From NCBI GenBank assembly GCA_963702535.1, contig CAVPDG010000016.1:310001-374000 (forward strand): a stretch of DNA of 64,000 nt. Reading direction: 5' to 3'. A model generated the notes under the pieces. The model saw nothing but the letters and a program-made list of their open reading frames with translations, was not told where the DNA came from and made no database searches. Positions 7,572 through 18,046 of the stretch are shown piece after piece; within the stretch, counting starts at the first letter, position 1, and the number at the start of each line of letters is the position of its first letter. This stretch comes from CAVPDG01 sp963702535. GTDB taxonomy: Bacteria > Chloroflexota > Anaerolineae > Anaerolineales > UBA4823. The translations under genes and the position numbers were made by a program.

Positions 7572-8853
7572 GCTGTGGTTTCTGAAGCGGGATATCGTTT
7601 CCGATGGCTTCGACCGCGCCTTGCGGCGGCTGGCGGAAGAAGTGCCCATGCCGATCCACGAATACCCCAGCGGCGAGCCGTGCTGGACCTGGCGCGTGCC
7701 GGATAAGTGGACGTGCAGCGAAGCCTACCTCGAGACACTGGACGGTCGCCGGCTGCTGGACTACCAGCGACCACCCCCTGCATGTCGCTATCCTACTCGC
7801 TGCCATTCGAAGGCGTGGTCAGCCGGGAATGAGCTGCTGGCGCACCTGCACGTCCACCCGCGCCTGCCGCAGGCTATCCCTTTCGTCTTCAAATATTACG
7901 AGCGGGATTGGGGCTTGTGCGCCTCCCAGGAGCTGCGCGCTGGGCTGGACGAGGATGCGTACCGGGTGGTGATCCGCAGCCGCTTCGAGCCGGGGACGCT
8001 AAAGGTGGGCGAGGTCGTCATCCCGGGTGAAAGCCAGGACTGCTTCGTGCTGGCGGCGCACCTGTGCCACCCGGCAATGGTCAACGACGACCTGAGCGGG
8101 GTGGTGGTGGGGTTGGAGGTCGCCCGCCGCCTGCTGGCGGGTCCGCCGCCGCGCTATACCTACCGGCTGCTCATCCTGCCCGAGACCATCGGCTCGGTGG
8201 CGTACCTGAGCCACAACGAGGCGCTGATCCCCCACATGCAGGGCGGGCTTTTCCTGGAGATGCTCGGCAACGACTCGCCGCACGCCCTGCAAGGCTCCTT
8301 CCAGCCCGGCAGCCAGGCAGACCGCTGCCTCACCGCCAGCCTGCAGGAACTGGATCCGCACGGATACCAGGGCGCTTACCGCACGATCATCGACAACGAC
8401 GAGCGGCAGTTCAACGCGCCGGGTGTGCGCGTGCCCATGCTCTCCCTCTCGCGCGTCGAAGCCCCCAAAGCCGCCGGCAGACCGCCCTATCCAGAATACC
8501 ATTCCAGCCTGGATACGCCTGCTATCGTCTCGGCGGAGCGGCTGGAAGCCTCGAGCCGGGTCGTCTTAGGGCTGCTGGACGCCTGGGAGCGCAACGCCTA
8601 CGTGGTCAATAACTTCAAAGGTGAGATCTTCTGCTCGGGCTACGGCATCTGGATCGACTACCGCCTCAATCCGCAGGGGCACCGGCGCCTGTTCGAGATC
8701 ATGGAGCGCTGTGATGGCGAGCATACCGTCGCCGATATCGCCGCCGAGCTGGGCGTATCCTTCCAGGCGGTCTGGGAGGTGGTCTCTCTGCTGGAGTCCA
8801 AAGAGCTGGTCTGGCTCAGCCGGGCGCCCCATCCCACAGATCCACGCGCCTGA
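7543..8853 (+). CDS. DUF4910/aminopeptidase-like protein with C-terminal winged helix
   Basis: A 436-residue protein of the DUF4910 family (M28-like zinc peptidase fold plus winged helix). The metal-site segments AHLCHPAMVNDDLSG near residue 170 and PETIGSVAYLSHNE near 208 are intact. The C terminus (HTVADIAAELGVSFQAVW) is a winged-helix-like domain. Between about 7770 and 7832 the frame is wrong for roughly 20 codons: removing single bases near 7771, 7790 and 7832 restores the family sequence (YQDHPLHVLSYSLPFEG then EELLAHLHVHP), so three +1 errors cancel and leave an open frame. Members often sit in surface-glycan or natural-product clusters; the substrate is unknown, perhaps an aminoacyl or peptidyl amide. 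Confidence 0.78.
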   Translation: MTSMIDLINELWFLKRDIVSDGFDRALRRLAEEVPMPIHEYPSGEPCWTWRVPDKWTCSEAYLETLDGRRLLDYQRPPPACRYPTRCHSKAWSAGNELLAHLHVHPRLPQAIPFVFKYYERDWGLCASQELRAGLDEDAYRVVIRSRFEPGTLKVGEVVIPGESQDCFVLAAHLCHPAMVNDDLSGVVVGLEVARRLLAGPPPRYTYRLLILPETIGSVAYLSHNEALIPHMQGGLFLEMLGNDSPHALQGSFQPGSQADRCLTASLQELDPHGYQGAYRTIIDNDERQFNAPGVRVPMLSLSRVEAPKAAGRPPYPEYHSSLDTPAIVSAERLEASSRVVLGLLDAWERNAYVVNNFKGEIFCSGYGIWIDYRLNPQGHRRLFEIMERCDGEHTVADIAAELGVSFQAVWEVVSLLESKELVWLSRAPHPTDPRA

Positions 8854-8879
8854 TCTCCCCCAAGGATTAGTCTTTTTCT

Positions 8880-9741
8880 ATGAACCTCTATTACCACCTC
8901 AAGCACACGCTCAAGCTGGGGCGCTGGCAGGCGCGGCGGGTCGCCTGCGCATGGCGTTGGCGACCCGCCAGCCAGAGCAGCCTGCCGGCGGTGCTGGGCA
9001 ACGCCATGCCCAAATCCGGCTCGCACCTGATCATCCAGGTGCTGCAGGGGTTAACCGGCTTGGGACCGTTCGTCAACGGCGGTTTCCCGCCCGTCAACCG
9101 CGGGGAAGACAACAGCAAGCTGCCCGATAAAGCCATCCTGGCAAACATCCAGCGCCTGCGACCCGGAGATATCGCCTATGGCTACATCAAGGCGCAGGAG
9201 CCTTTCATCTCCGCCTTGACCGCGCCGGGGCACGCCAGCATTTTCGTCTACCGTGACCCGCGATATGATCGTGTCGCACGTCTTCTACGCCACGCAGATG
9301 CACAAAGGTCACTGGATGCACCGCTACTACACCGAGACGCTCAACACCATGGAGCAGCGCATCAACGCCGCTATCCAGGGCGTGGACGAGGATGGCAGCG
9401 AGCTGAGCGATATCCGCACCAAGTACCTGGCGTACATGGATTGGCGGGAGCAGGCGCAGGTTTTGTGCATGCGCTTCGAGGACCTGATCCTGGAGCGCGA
9501 AGCCGCCCTGGGGCGCATCCTGGATTACCTGGAAGCGCGCGGCTTCACCCCCCAGGTCTCCCGCCCCGCGGCGGTCGCCGTCCTGGCGGAAGCGATCAAG
9601 CCCAAGAAATCCGGCACCTACCGCAAGGGGCAGCCGGGCAACTGGCGCGAGCACTTCACCCCCGCCAATAAGGCGCTATTCAAGGAGCAGGCTGGCGACC
9701 TGCTCATCCACCTCGGCTACGAGCAGGATAACTCCTGGTAA
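8880..9741 (+). CDS. Sulfotransferase (frameshifted)
   Basis: A P-loop sulfotransferase of about 287 residues. The 5'-phosphosulfate loop is NAMPKSGSHLIIQ near residue 45 and the 3'-phosphate motif is YRDPRD near 120, followed by MIVSHVFYATQMH. The frame breaks at about 9262 inside CCGCGATATG, where a CG dinucleotide appears missing; the neighbouring paralogue has CCGCGCGAT at the same place. The C-terminal half (TYRKGQPGNWREHFT) matches the end of the next gene. The family moves sulfate from PAPS to hydroxyls or amines; here a sugar acceptor is likely. Starts at ATG 8880 after a short gap from the DUF4910 gene. Confidence 0.83.
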
Positions 9742-9762
9742 GCCGGGCGAGCCTTCCGACCC

Positions 9763-10626
9763 GTGAAAACATACCTGCGTTTTAGAGCAAAACTGGCGCG
9801 GCGCTGGCTGAGGCGGCTGAGGCAGTCTGCCCGCTACGGGCGCCTTTCGCTGCGCGGCGCCCCCGTGCTCTTCGCCAACTCGTTCCCCAAGAGCGGCACG
9901 CACCTGCTCACCCAGGTACTGCAAGGCTTTCCCCAGTTCAGCCCAACCGTCGATAGCGGGCTGCCTGCCATCGTCACCTTCCAGGGAGACACCGGTCGCC
10001 CGCGCAGCGCCGGCGAGATCGTCGACGACCTGCAGCGGCTGCTGCCCGGCGACATCGCTTACGGGCACCTGCACGCTTTGCCCGAGGTAGTCGCCTTCCT
10101 GTCGCGCCCGGGCATGGCGGCTTACTTCATCTTGCGCGATCCGCGCGATGTGGTCATCTCGCACGTGCATTACGTGACCGAGATGGAGCCCAATCATATC
10201 CACCATCGCCATTACACCCAGGAGTTGCACACCTTCGACGAGCGCCTGCGCACCAGCATCCTGGGCATCCCCGACCCCGCCATCCCCTTCCCGGATATCC
10301 GCCAGCGCTTCCTGCCCTACCTGGGCTGGCTCGCGCACCCAGAAGTGCTGACCCTGCGCTACGAAGACTTCCTGGCAGACCGCCCGGCGGCGCTGGGGCA
10401 GGTTTACGACCACGCCGTCCAGCGCGGCTTGCCGGCGCGCTCCGATCGTGACGAAGCCATCCGGCTGTTGGAAGCCAGCATCGATCCCCAGCGCTCGCCC
10501 ACCTTCCGCAGCGGTAAAGCCGGCGGTTGGCGCAAGCAGTTCAGCCCGGAGAACAAGCAGCTCTTCAAAGAAGTCGCCGGGGATCTGCTCATCCAGCTCG
10601 GCTACGAACGCGATCATGGCTGGTGA
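9763..10626 (+). CDS. Sulfotransferase (paralogue of the preceding gene)
   Basis: A 287-residue intact sulfotransferase beginning at GTG 9763. The PAPS-binding loops are SFPKSGTHLLTQ near residue 47 and LRDPRDVVISHVHY near 125. The end, RSGKAGGWRKQFSPENKQLFKE, follows the same pattern as the upstream gene, so the two are a tandem duplication that has diverged. Together with the third sulfotransferase at 18967 they imply a sulfated surface glycan. PAPS synthesis genes are not in the window. The last codons overlap the ATG of the following glycosyltransferase. Confidence 0.88.
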   Translation: MKTYLRFRAKLARRWLRRLRQSARYGRLSLRGAPVLFANSFPKSGTHLLTQVLQGFPQFSPTVDSGLPAIVTFQGDTGRPRSAGEIVDDLQRLLPGDIAYGHLHALPEVVAFLSRPGMAAYFILRDPRDVVISHVHYVTEMEPNHIHHRHYTQELHTFDERLRTSILGIPDPAIPFPDIRQRFLPYLGWLAHPEVLTLRYEDFLADRPAALGQVYDHAVQRGLPARSDRDEAIRLLEASIDPQRSPTFRSGKAGGWRKQFSPENKQLFKEVAGDLLIQLGYERDHGW

Positions 10627-11606
10627 ATTGCCGGTCGCCGGACCGCGATGTTCAATCGTGATCCGCGCCAACAACGAAGAGAAGCACATCGGGCGTCTCC
10701 TGACCGGGATACTGCAGCAGACAATACAGGAACCCGAGATCATTCTGGTCGACTCCGGCTCAACCGACGCCACGGTGGCAATCGCCGCGCAGTACCCGGT
10801 CAGGGTCATCCATATCGACCCAGACGAATTCACCTTTGGGCGCTCGCTTAACCTGGGGATTGCCGCCGCGCACAGCGCGTCAAATCGTCATTGCCAGCGC
10901 GCATGTCTACCCGGTTTACCCGGATTGGCTGGAATCCTTGCTGCGCCAGTTCAACGACCCGCAAGTCGCCCTGGCTTACGGGAAACAACGCGGGAGCTCG
11001 ACATCGCGCTACTCCGAGCACCAGGTGTTCGCCCGCTGGTTCCCGGACGAATCCACGCCGCGCCAGGCGCACCCGTTCTGCAACAATGCCAACGCCGCCA
11101 TCCGGCGCAGCCTGTGGGAGATAAACCCATACGATGAGACGCTCACCGGGTTGGAAGATATCGCCTGGGCGCGTTGGGCAATCGAGGCGGGTCACGTCAT
11201 CGCCTACAGCGCCGAAGCCGAGGTCGTTCATGTTCACGATGAAACGCCGCGCCAGGTCTATAACCGCTACCGGCGGGAAGCCATGGCGTTCAAGCGCATC
11301 TACCCTGAAGAGCGCTTCGGCATGAGAGACTTTTTGCGCCTGACAAGCGGCAATATCGCCAGCGACATCTGGCATGCTGCCCGGCAAAAGCAGCTCTCCT
11401 CCAGCTGGACGAGCATTTTCTGGTTCCGCTGGATGCAGTTCTGGGGCACGTACCAGGGCTATCGCCGCGCCGGTCCGCTTACCTGGCAGCTACGCCAGAC
11501 ATTTTACTACCCGCACGGTATCGGCGCCCGCCCGCGCCCTCTTCCCGGCAGGTCGAGCCAATCCGGTATAATGATGCGACCGAAGACTGATACATCAATG
11601 CGGTGA
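10616..11606 (+). CDS. GT2-family glycosyltransferase (frameshifted)
   Basis: A GT-A fold transferase of about 330 residues. CSIVIRANNEEKHIGRLL at the N terminus and IILVDSGSTDAT near 45 are GT2 hallmarks. The usual DxD-region sequence is replaced by IASAHVYPVYPDWLESLL, typical of the SAH subgroup. One extra base near 10881 (AGCGCG-T-CAAATC) splits it in two; the second part (GLEDIAWARWAIEAGHVI, then HVHDETPRQVYNRYRRE) completes the family. ATG 10616 lies inside the end of the sulfotransferase gene. It transfers a sugar from a nucleotide donor at the cytoplasmic side; the donor is unknown. Confidence 0.82.
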
Positions 11607-11614
11607 TTAGACAG

Positions 11615-12291
11615 ATGAACCGAATCGTTGCCCTTGTTCCCATGCGTCACAGATCCCAGCGCGTGCCCGGTAAGAACTACCGTCCCCTGGCGGGGCGCCC
11701 GCTGTACCAGCACATTATCTCCACGCTGCTGCAGTGCCCGGAGATCGCCGAGATTGTTGTAGATACCGACAGCCCGGTCGTGATGGATGGCTTGCGCGGT
11801 CTTTTCCCCAGGTGCGCGTGCTGGAACGCCCGGAGCACCTGCGCGCCGACGCCATCCCGATGAATGAGATCCTGGCTTACGATACAGCGCAGGTGGAAGC
11901 AGATTTTTACCTCCAGACCCATAGCACCAACCCCCTGCTCCATCCCGAGACGGTTTCGAAAGCCCTGCAGGCGCTGCTTGCCGCCTACCCGGCGTACGAT
12001 TCGCTCTTCTCGGTCACCCGCCTGCAGACCCGCCTGTGGGACCAGCTTGGGCGGGCGATCAACCACAACCCGGCTATCCTGCTGCAAACCCAAGACCTGC
12101 CGCCGGTGTACGAGGAAAACTCCTGCCTGTACATCTTCACGCGCCAGAAGCTGCTGGAGCGGCGCAACCGCCTGGGCGAGCGCCCGCTCATGTTCGAGCT
12201 CGATCCGGCTGAAGCGTGGGATATCGATGATGAGATCGACTTCCTGATCGTAGACCTGCTCAAGCGCCAGTCGGAGGCGGTTGCCCCGTGA
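11615..12291 (+). CDS. Acylneuraminate/ulosonate cytidylyltransferase-like protein (frameshifted)
   Basis: About 226 residues of the CMP-ulosonate synthetase fold. The nucleotide-binding start is VALVPMRHRSQRVPGKNYRPL, with KN as in NeuA/KdsB; later come TDSPVVMD, LQTHSTNPLL, VYEENSCLYIF and AWDIDDEIDFLIVD. A missing C in a CCCC run near 11812 shifts the frame after GLFP; downstream QVRVLERPEHLRAD is in the new frame. ATG 11615 was chosen at the conserved start rather than GTG 11603. With the NeuB-type synthase at 254 and the KpsS-like transferase at 2167 it makes a plausible route synthase, CMP activation, transfer. Confidence 0.8.
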
Positions 12292-13933
12292 GCGCCAACA
12301 CACCTCCAAAATCCCCCAACCGGCTCAGGCGCTGGATCGGCGCCTGCGCCCACACCCTGCTTTTCGCCGCATACCCCGTATTAGCCATGCTGGCTTACAA
12401 CATCGGCGAGATGCCCGCTTCCGATGCCTTGCGGGCGCTGCTGGTGTCTCTGGCGGCTGCCTTACTGCTGCTGCTCGTGATGCGCTTGATCCTGCGGGAT
12501 TGGGTCAAAGCCAGCCTGGTCAGCACCGGTGCACTGGTGCTTTTCTTCTCCTACGGGCATGTCTATGAGCTGGTGCGCGAGTACAACCTGGCAGACGCGT
12601 TGTTGGGGAAGCACAAAGTCCTGCTGCCGGTCTGGCTCATCCTGTTTGGCTTATGGTCCTGGTGGGTCGTCGCGCGGCTGAAGAAGAGGCAGGAAGCGGT
12701 GCGCTTCCTGAATATCCTCGGGGGAGTTCTTGTGCTGCTGCCTCTGTTTACCATTGTGAGCTATGAGGTGCGTGAGCTGCGCTACCAGGCGAGCCAGCGC
12801 TCGGGGCCGGATGTCGTCCAGGCAGCCAACGCTGGGGAAAGACCGGATATTTATTACATCATCCTGGATGGTCATGCCCGGTCGGACATCCTGAAAGAGC
12901 TGTACGATTACGACAACTCCGAATTTATTAAGCTACCTGACCGATCAAGGTTTCTACGTCGCCAGCCAGAGCACATCGAATTACATCCAGACCGCCTTAT
13001 CCCTGGCCTCCTCGCTGAACATGGAATACCTGGACGCTGCTCGCCTCCTCGCAGGGGCAGGATAACAACGACCGCTCCCCTCTGGCAGAGATGATCTTCA
13101 ACAGCAAGCTGCGCGAGTACCTGGCAGGGCAAGGGTATAAGCTGGTGGCTTTCCAGACCGGCTACGGCAGGTCATCCATCCGCTCGGCGGATATCTTCTG
13201 GAGCGTGGACAAGGAAGTGGTGCCCCAGGTTAGCTCCTTGTGGAAGGTCAATTCATTCGAGTCGCTGTTCCTGGAAACCACGGCTTTGCGCGCCGCCTTC
13301 GAAACGCGCCTATTCTCACAGAAGAACCTGCGCAAGATCACCAACGCGCCGGAGTTCCAGGCGCACCGCGAGATGGTACTCTACGAGCTGCAGCGCCTGG
13401 ATGACCCCGCCAGCATGCCCGGAGATTACTTCGTCTTCGCCCACATCATCATCCCCCACCCGCCGTTCGTGTTTGGACCGAACGGCGAGCAGCGCACGCC
13501 GAATACCACTCACCTGCTCGGCGACGGCGATGAGTATCGCGGGCGGCGCGAGGAGTATATCCAGGGCTATCGCGACCAGGCGAGCTACATCGATTCCCAG
13601 ATCCAACCGGTCATCGAGAGCATCCTCGCCAAATCCAAGACGCCGCCGGTCATCATCATCCAGGCTGACCACGGTCCCGGCGCGTACCTGATCTGGGAAT
13701 TGCCGGAACAGACCAACCTGCAAGAGCGCTTCAGCATTCTGAACGCCTATTACCTGCCGGACGGCGGCGAGGCGGCTCTGTACCCCAGCATCACACCGGT
13801 CAACAGCTTCCGCATCGTGCTCAACCAGCTTTTCAACGCCGGGCTCGAGCTGCTGCCGGATAAGAACTACTTCACCACCTGGAAACACCCCTACGAATTC
13901 ATCGATGTCACCGATAAGGTGCAATCCCGCTAG
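12288..13933 (+). CDS. Membrane-anchored alkaline-phosphatase/sulfatase-fold protein (two frameshifts)
   Basis: Starts at GTG 12288 overlapping the cytidylyltransferase stop. The first 170 residues hold about five membrane segments (for example LLVSLAAALLLLLVMRLIL). The soluble part then has RPDIYYIILDGHARSD, the metal/nucleophile region of the alkaline-phosphatase superfamily, and ends with IIIPHPPFVFGP and VIIIQADHGPG, both metal-site motifs. Extra bases near 12929 and 13062 split it; corrected, the middle reads SYLTDQGFYVASQSTSNYIQ. The architecture resembles LTA-synthase/phosphoethanolamine-transferase relatives acting outside the membrane. It may add or remove a phosphorylated group on the glycan. 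Confidence 0.75.
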
Positions 13934-13948
13934 ACTTTGAAAGGCTCA

Positions 13949-14896
13949 ATGGCTACCATTCTTTTTACTGCGCCTTACATGATCCCCGTCCTGGAGCAAT
14001 TCAGGCATGTGTTCGAGCGCTATAACCTGGAGCTCATCGTCCCGCAAGTGCAGGAGCGCCTGGAGGAAACTCAGCTCCTGGCGTACGCCGGGCAGTATGA
14101 CGGCACGATCTGCGGCGACGACCGCTACACGCGCGCGCGTGCTGCAAGCCTGCGCCCCGCGCCTCAAGGTCATCTCGAAGTGGGGCACCGGCATCGACTC
14201 GATCGACGCCGAAGCCGCAGCCCGACTGGGCATCCAGGTCTGCCGCACGCCCAACGCCTTTACCCTGCCCGTGGCAGATTCCGTGCTAGGATACATCCTT
14301 TCCTTTGCCCGCCGCCTGCCGTGGCTGGACCGCGCCGTCAAAGCGGGCACGTGGGAGAAGATCCCGGGGCGCACGCTGAGTGAATGCACCCTGGGAGTGG
14401 TGGGGGTGGGCAACTGCGGTAAGGCGGTGCTGCGCCGGGCGCAGGCTTTCGGCATGCAGTTGCTGGGCAACGACATTGTGGAGATCGCCCCGGATTTCAT
14501 CCGTGAGCAGCGCGTGGAGATGGTCCCCCTCGATGAGCTGCTCCGGCGCTCCGATTTCGTCAGCCTCAATTGCGACCTGAACCCTACCAGCTACCATCTC
14601 ATCGATGCTCAGCGGCTGGCGCAGATGAAACCGGGCGCCGTGCTGATCAACCTGTCACGCGGGCAGGTGGTCGATGAACCAGCCCTGGTGAAAGCCCTGC
14701 AGGAAGGGGTCATCGCCGGCGCCGCCCTGGATGTCTTCGAATCCGAGCCGTTGCCCGCCGAAAGCCCCCTGCGGCGCATGGACAACGTCATGCTGGCGCC
14801 GCACAACGCCAATTCAAGCCCCTTTGCCTGGAATCGCGTGCACTGGAACACGATCCGCAACCTGCTGGCAGGGCTGGGCTTGCCCACAGGAGATCT

Positions 14897-14900
<4 letters not shown>
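13949..14900 (+). CDS. D-2-hydroxyacid dehydrogenase, phosphoglycerate-dehydrogenase-like (frameshifted)
   Basis: About 315 residues. The NAD-binding Rossmann motif is VVGVGNCGKAVLRRAQ near residue 150, followed by the catalytic Arg (INLSRGQVVDE), Glu (AALDVFESEPL) and the His position (NVMLAPHNANSS). An extra C in the CGCGCGCG run near 14137 breaks the frame after DDRYTR; the sequence resumes with VLQACAPRLKVISKWGTGID. ATG 13949 has AAAGG upstream. Members in glycan loci oxidise or reduce 2-hydroxy/2-keto acids. It is followed by an SDR with which it overlaps, so the two may act on one intermediate. Confidence 0.82.
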
Positions 14901-15690
<790 letters not shown>

Positions 15691-15696
15691 GGCAGC

Positions 15697-16512
15697 TTGA
15701 GCGCGCTGCGCCAGCAGATCAAGCAAGTGACACCGCAACCCGTATGGCGCTTTGCCAGCGAGGTGCGCTATGCCTTCGGGCGAGCGGCGCAATGGCCCGC
15801 CGCCCGCTTCAACCCGCTGCGCCGCGCAAGCATCCACCAGCTTGCGGCGCTGAAAGACATCCACCGCGGCCAGCGCTGCTTCATCATCGGCAACGGTCCC
15901 AGCCTGAAAAAGACTGATCTCTCCCTCCTCAAGGGCGAATTTACCTTCGGCATGAACCGCTTCTACCTGCTCTTCGAGGAGCTGGGCTTTCATACCAGCT
16001 ACTTCCTGTCGGTCAATAGCCTGGTCATCGAGCAGTGCGCCGAGGACATCCGCGGCTTACCGATGCCCCGATTCGTCTCCTGGCGCTCGCGCAACCTGAT
16101 CCAACCGGCGGAAGGGCTGGCGTTCCTGCACACCACCTATACCGGACCCCGGTTCGCCCGGGATGCGCGCGGTCGCCTGTGGGAAGGCGCCACTGTGACC
16201 TACGTCGCCCTGCAGCTCGCCTACCACATGGGCTTCGAGCAGGTGATCTTGATCGGCGTGGATCACAGCTTCGTCACGCAGGGCAAGCCCAATACCACGG
16301 TCGTCTCGCAAGGCGATGATCCCAACCATTTCAGCGCCGGCTACTTCGGCAAGGGTTTTCGCTGGCAGCTTCCCGACCTGGAAACATCGGAGCGCGCCTA
16401 CCGCATGGCGCGCCAGGCTTACGAGAAAGCCGGGCGCCAGGTATTGGACGCCACCGTGGATGGCAAATTGACCGTATTCCAGAAATGCGATTACAGCTCC
16501 CTCTTTGAATAA
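15697..16512 (+). CDS. DUF115 (MptE-like) family protein
   Basis: A 271-residue protein from TTG 15697. The DUF115 core is recognisable: HRGQRCFIIGNGPSLKKTDLSLL near residue 55, then FGMNRFYLLFEELGF, and EQVILIGVDHSF near 185. Archaeal relatives include 6-hydroxymethylpterin diphosphokinase MptE; bacterial members in glycan loci are thought to act on sugar substrates, for example in flagellin or capsule modification. It sits between the SDR and a membrane glycosyltransferase with gaps under ten bases. The family assignment is firm, the role here is not. Confidence 0.75.
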   Translation: MSALRQQIKQVTPQPVWRFASEVRYAFGRAAQWPAARFNPLRRASIHQLAALKDIHRGQRCFIIGNGPSLKKTDLSLLKGEFTFGMNRFYLLFEELGFHTSYFLSVNSLVIEQCAEDIRGLPMPRFVSWRSRNLIQPAEGLAFLHTTYTGPRFARDARGRLWEGATVTYVALQLAYHMGFEQVILIGVDHSFVTQGKPNTTVVSQGDDPNHFSAGYFGKGFRWQLPDLETSERAYRMARQAYEKAGRQVLDATVDGKLTVFQKCDYSSLFE

Positions 16513-16515
16513 CCG

Positions 16516-17994
16516 ATGAAGCGCATCTTGAAGATTACCGCCGTTGTTTTGTTGCTCGCCCTGGGATTGGGTCTGCGCCTGTACGACCTGACCGACCAGC
16601 CCCTCGACTTCCACCCCACCCGCCAATTGCGCGGGGCGCTGATCGCCCGCAGCATGTACTACCAGATGCTGCCCAACGCCGATCCCCAGGCGCGCCAGAT
16701 TGCGGTCGGCATCGCCAACACCACCGGTCAATACGAGCCGTCCATCGTCGAGAAGCTCGTGGCGATGACATACCTGGCGTTGGGTCGCGAGGTTCTGTGG
16801 GTCTCGCGCATCTACACCTCCCTGTTCTGGCTGATCGGCGGCGTGGCGCTCTACGACCTGGCGCGGCGCATGACCTCATACAGCGGAGCGCTGGTTGCCC
16901 TGGCATACTACCTCATCCTGCCGTTTGCAGTGCAAGCCAGCCGCTCTTTCCAACCCGACCCGGGTATGGTGATGTGGATCATCCTCACGGTCTACGCTCT
17001 GTACCGCTGGGGTGAAAAGCCCTCCTGGAAGTGGGCAATCCTGGCGGGCGCCCTGGGGGGAATGGCAATCTTGACCAAGGTGGTAGCGGGCTACATCGTG
17101 GGCGGAGCGGCTGTGGCAGTGGTGCTGAGCACGCTCGGCTTGCGGCGCTTCTGGCGCAACCCGCAGGTATGGAGCATGGCTGTCCTGATGGTCGCTCCAT
17201 CGGCAATTTACTACCTGGGGCGGAGCGGTCGCGCCTCCGATTACTTCTCCGGTTGGACGCTTTCCCTGTCTCACCTGCTGCTGGAGCCATCTTTTTACGC
17301 CCGCTGGTTGAACCTCGTCCAGGACTTGATGGGACTTTGGGTGCTGCTGCTGGCGTTGGTAGGTGTGGCGATCTCCAAAAAGCGAGAACGTCTCCTGCTG
17401 CTGGGATTGTGGGTGGGTTATGGGCTGTACGGGTTCTTCCTGCCGTACCAGATGTACACTCACAATTATTACCATTTGCAGCTTGTCCCGATCATCGCCC
17501 TGTCCCTGGCGCCCATTGGGCAGCTCATCATAGAACGCGTCAGCAAACAGCCGAAGACCTGGCAGGCGCTTGCCGCCGCGGCTGCTTTGCTGGGCGTGAT
17601 CTTCCTGGCAGGCATCTCGATCACCACCTTGAATCAGAAAAATTACCGCGGCGAGCCGGCGCACTGGGAGGAAATCGCCGCCCTGCTGCCAACGGACGGC
17701 AAGATCATCGGTTTGACGCAGGATTATGGCTATCCCCTGGCTTACTATGGCTGGCGCAAGGTACAGCTCTGGCCCATCCGCGGCGAGCGCCAGCTTTCCG
17801 ACCTGCGCGGCATCAGCAAGGAGTTTCAGGACTTTTTCGCAAAGCGCACCGAAGGCAGGAGCTATTTCCTCATCACCGCTTTCTCACAACTGGACGACCA
17901 GCCGGATCTGAAGCAGTACCTGGAAGAGATTTACCCCGTGGCTGCCCAGGGCGAGGGCTACCTGATTTACGATCTGCTGCATCCTCGGCAGTAA
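16516..17994 (+). CDS. GT-C membrane glycosyltransferase (PMT/GT39-like)
   Basis: A 492-residue polytopic protein from ATG 16516, with about ten hydrophobic segments (LKITAVVLLLALGLGLRLYDL at the N terminus) and an acidic first extracytoplasmic loop (LDFHPTRQLRGALIAR) like those of dolichyl- or undecaprenyl-phosphate-sugar-dependent transferases. The C terminus (IIGLTQDYGYPLAYYGW and YLIYDLLH) is a soluble extracytoplasmic domain. It should transfer sugars from a lipid-linked donor on the outer face of the membrane. It is one of three GT-C proteins in the locus. Acceptor unknown. Confidence 0.75.
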   Translation: MKRILKITAVVLLLALGLGLRLYDLTDQPLDFHPTRQLRGALIARSMYYQMLPNADPQARQIAVGIANTTGQYEPSIVEKLVAMTYLALGREVLWVSRIYTSLFWLIGGVALYDLARRMTSYSGALVALAYYLILPFAVQASRSFQPDPGMVMWIILTVYALYRWGEKPSWKWAILAGALGGMAILTKVVAGYIVGGAAVAVVLSTLGLRRFWRNPQVWSMAVLMVAPSAIYYLGRSGRASDYFSGWTLSLSHLLLEPSFYARWLNLVQDLMGLWVLLLALVGVAISKKRERLLLLGLWVGYGLYGFFLPYQMYTHNYYHLQLVPIIALSLAPIGQLIIERVSKQPKTWQALAAAAALLGVIFLAGISITTLNQKNYRGEPAHWEEIAALLPTDGKIIGLTQDYGYPLAYYGWRKVQLWPIRGERQLSDLRGISKEFQDFFAKRTEGRSYFLITAFSQLDDQPDLKQYLEEIYPVAAQGEGYLIYDLLHPRQ

Positions 17995-18046
17995 TTCCGA
18001 GCTGCCCATCTACCCCCAGCCCCCTGAATGACGAGCCTGGTCTCCC

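Noticed and set aside
11560..11614. TATAAT at 11567 as a promoter for the cytidylyltransferase
   Set aside because: There is no -35 box at any proper distance and it lies inside the end of the upstream glycosyltransferase gene.
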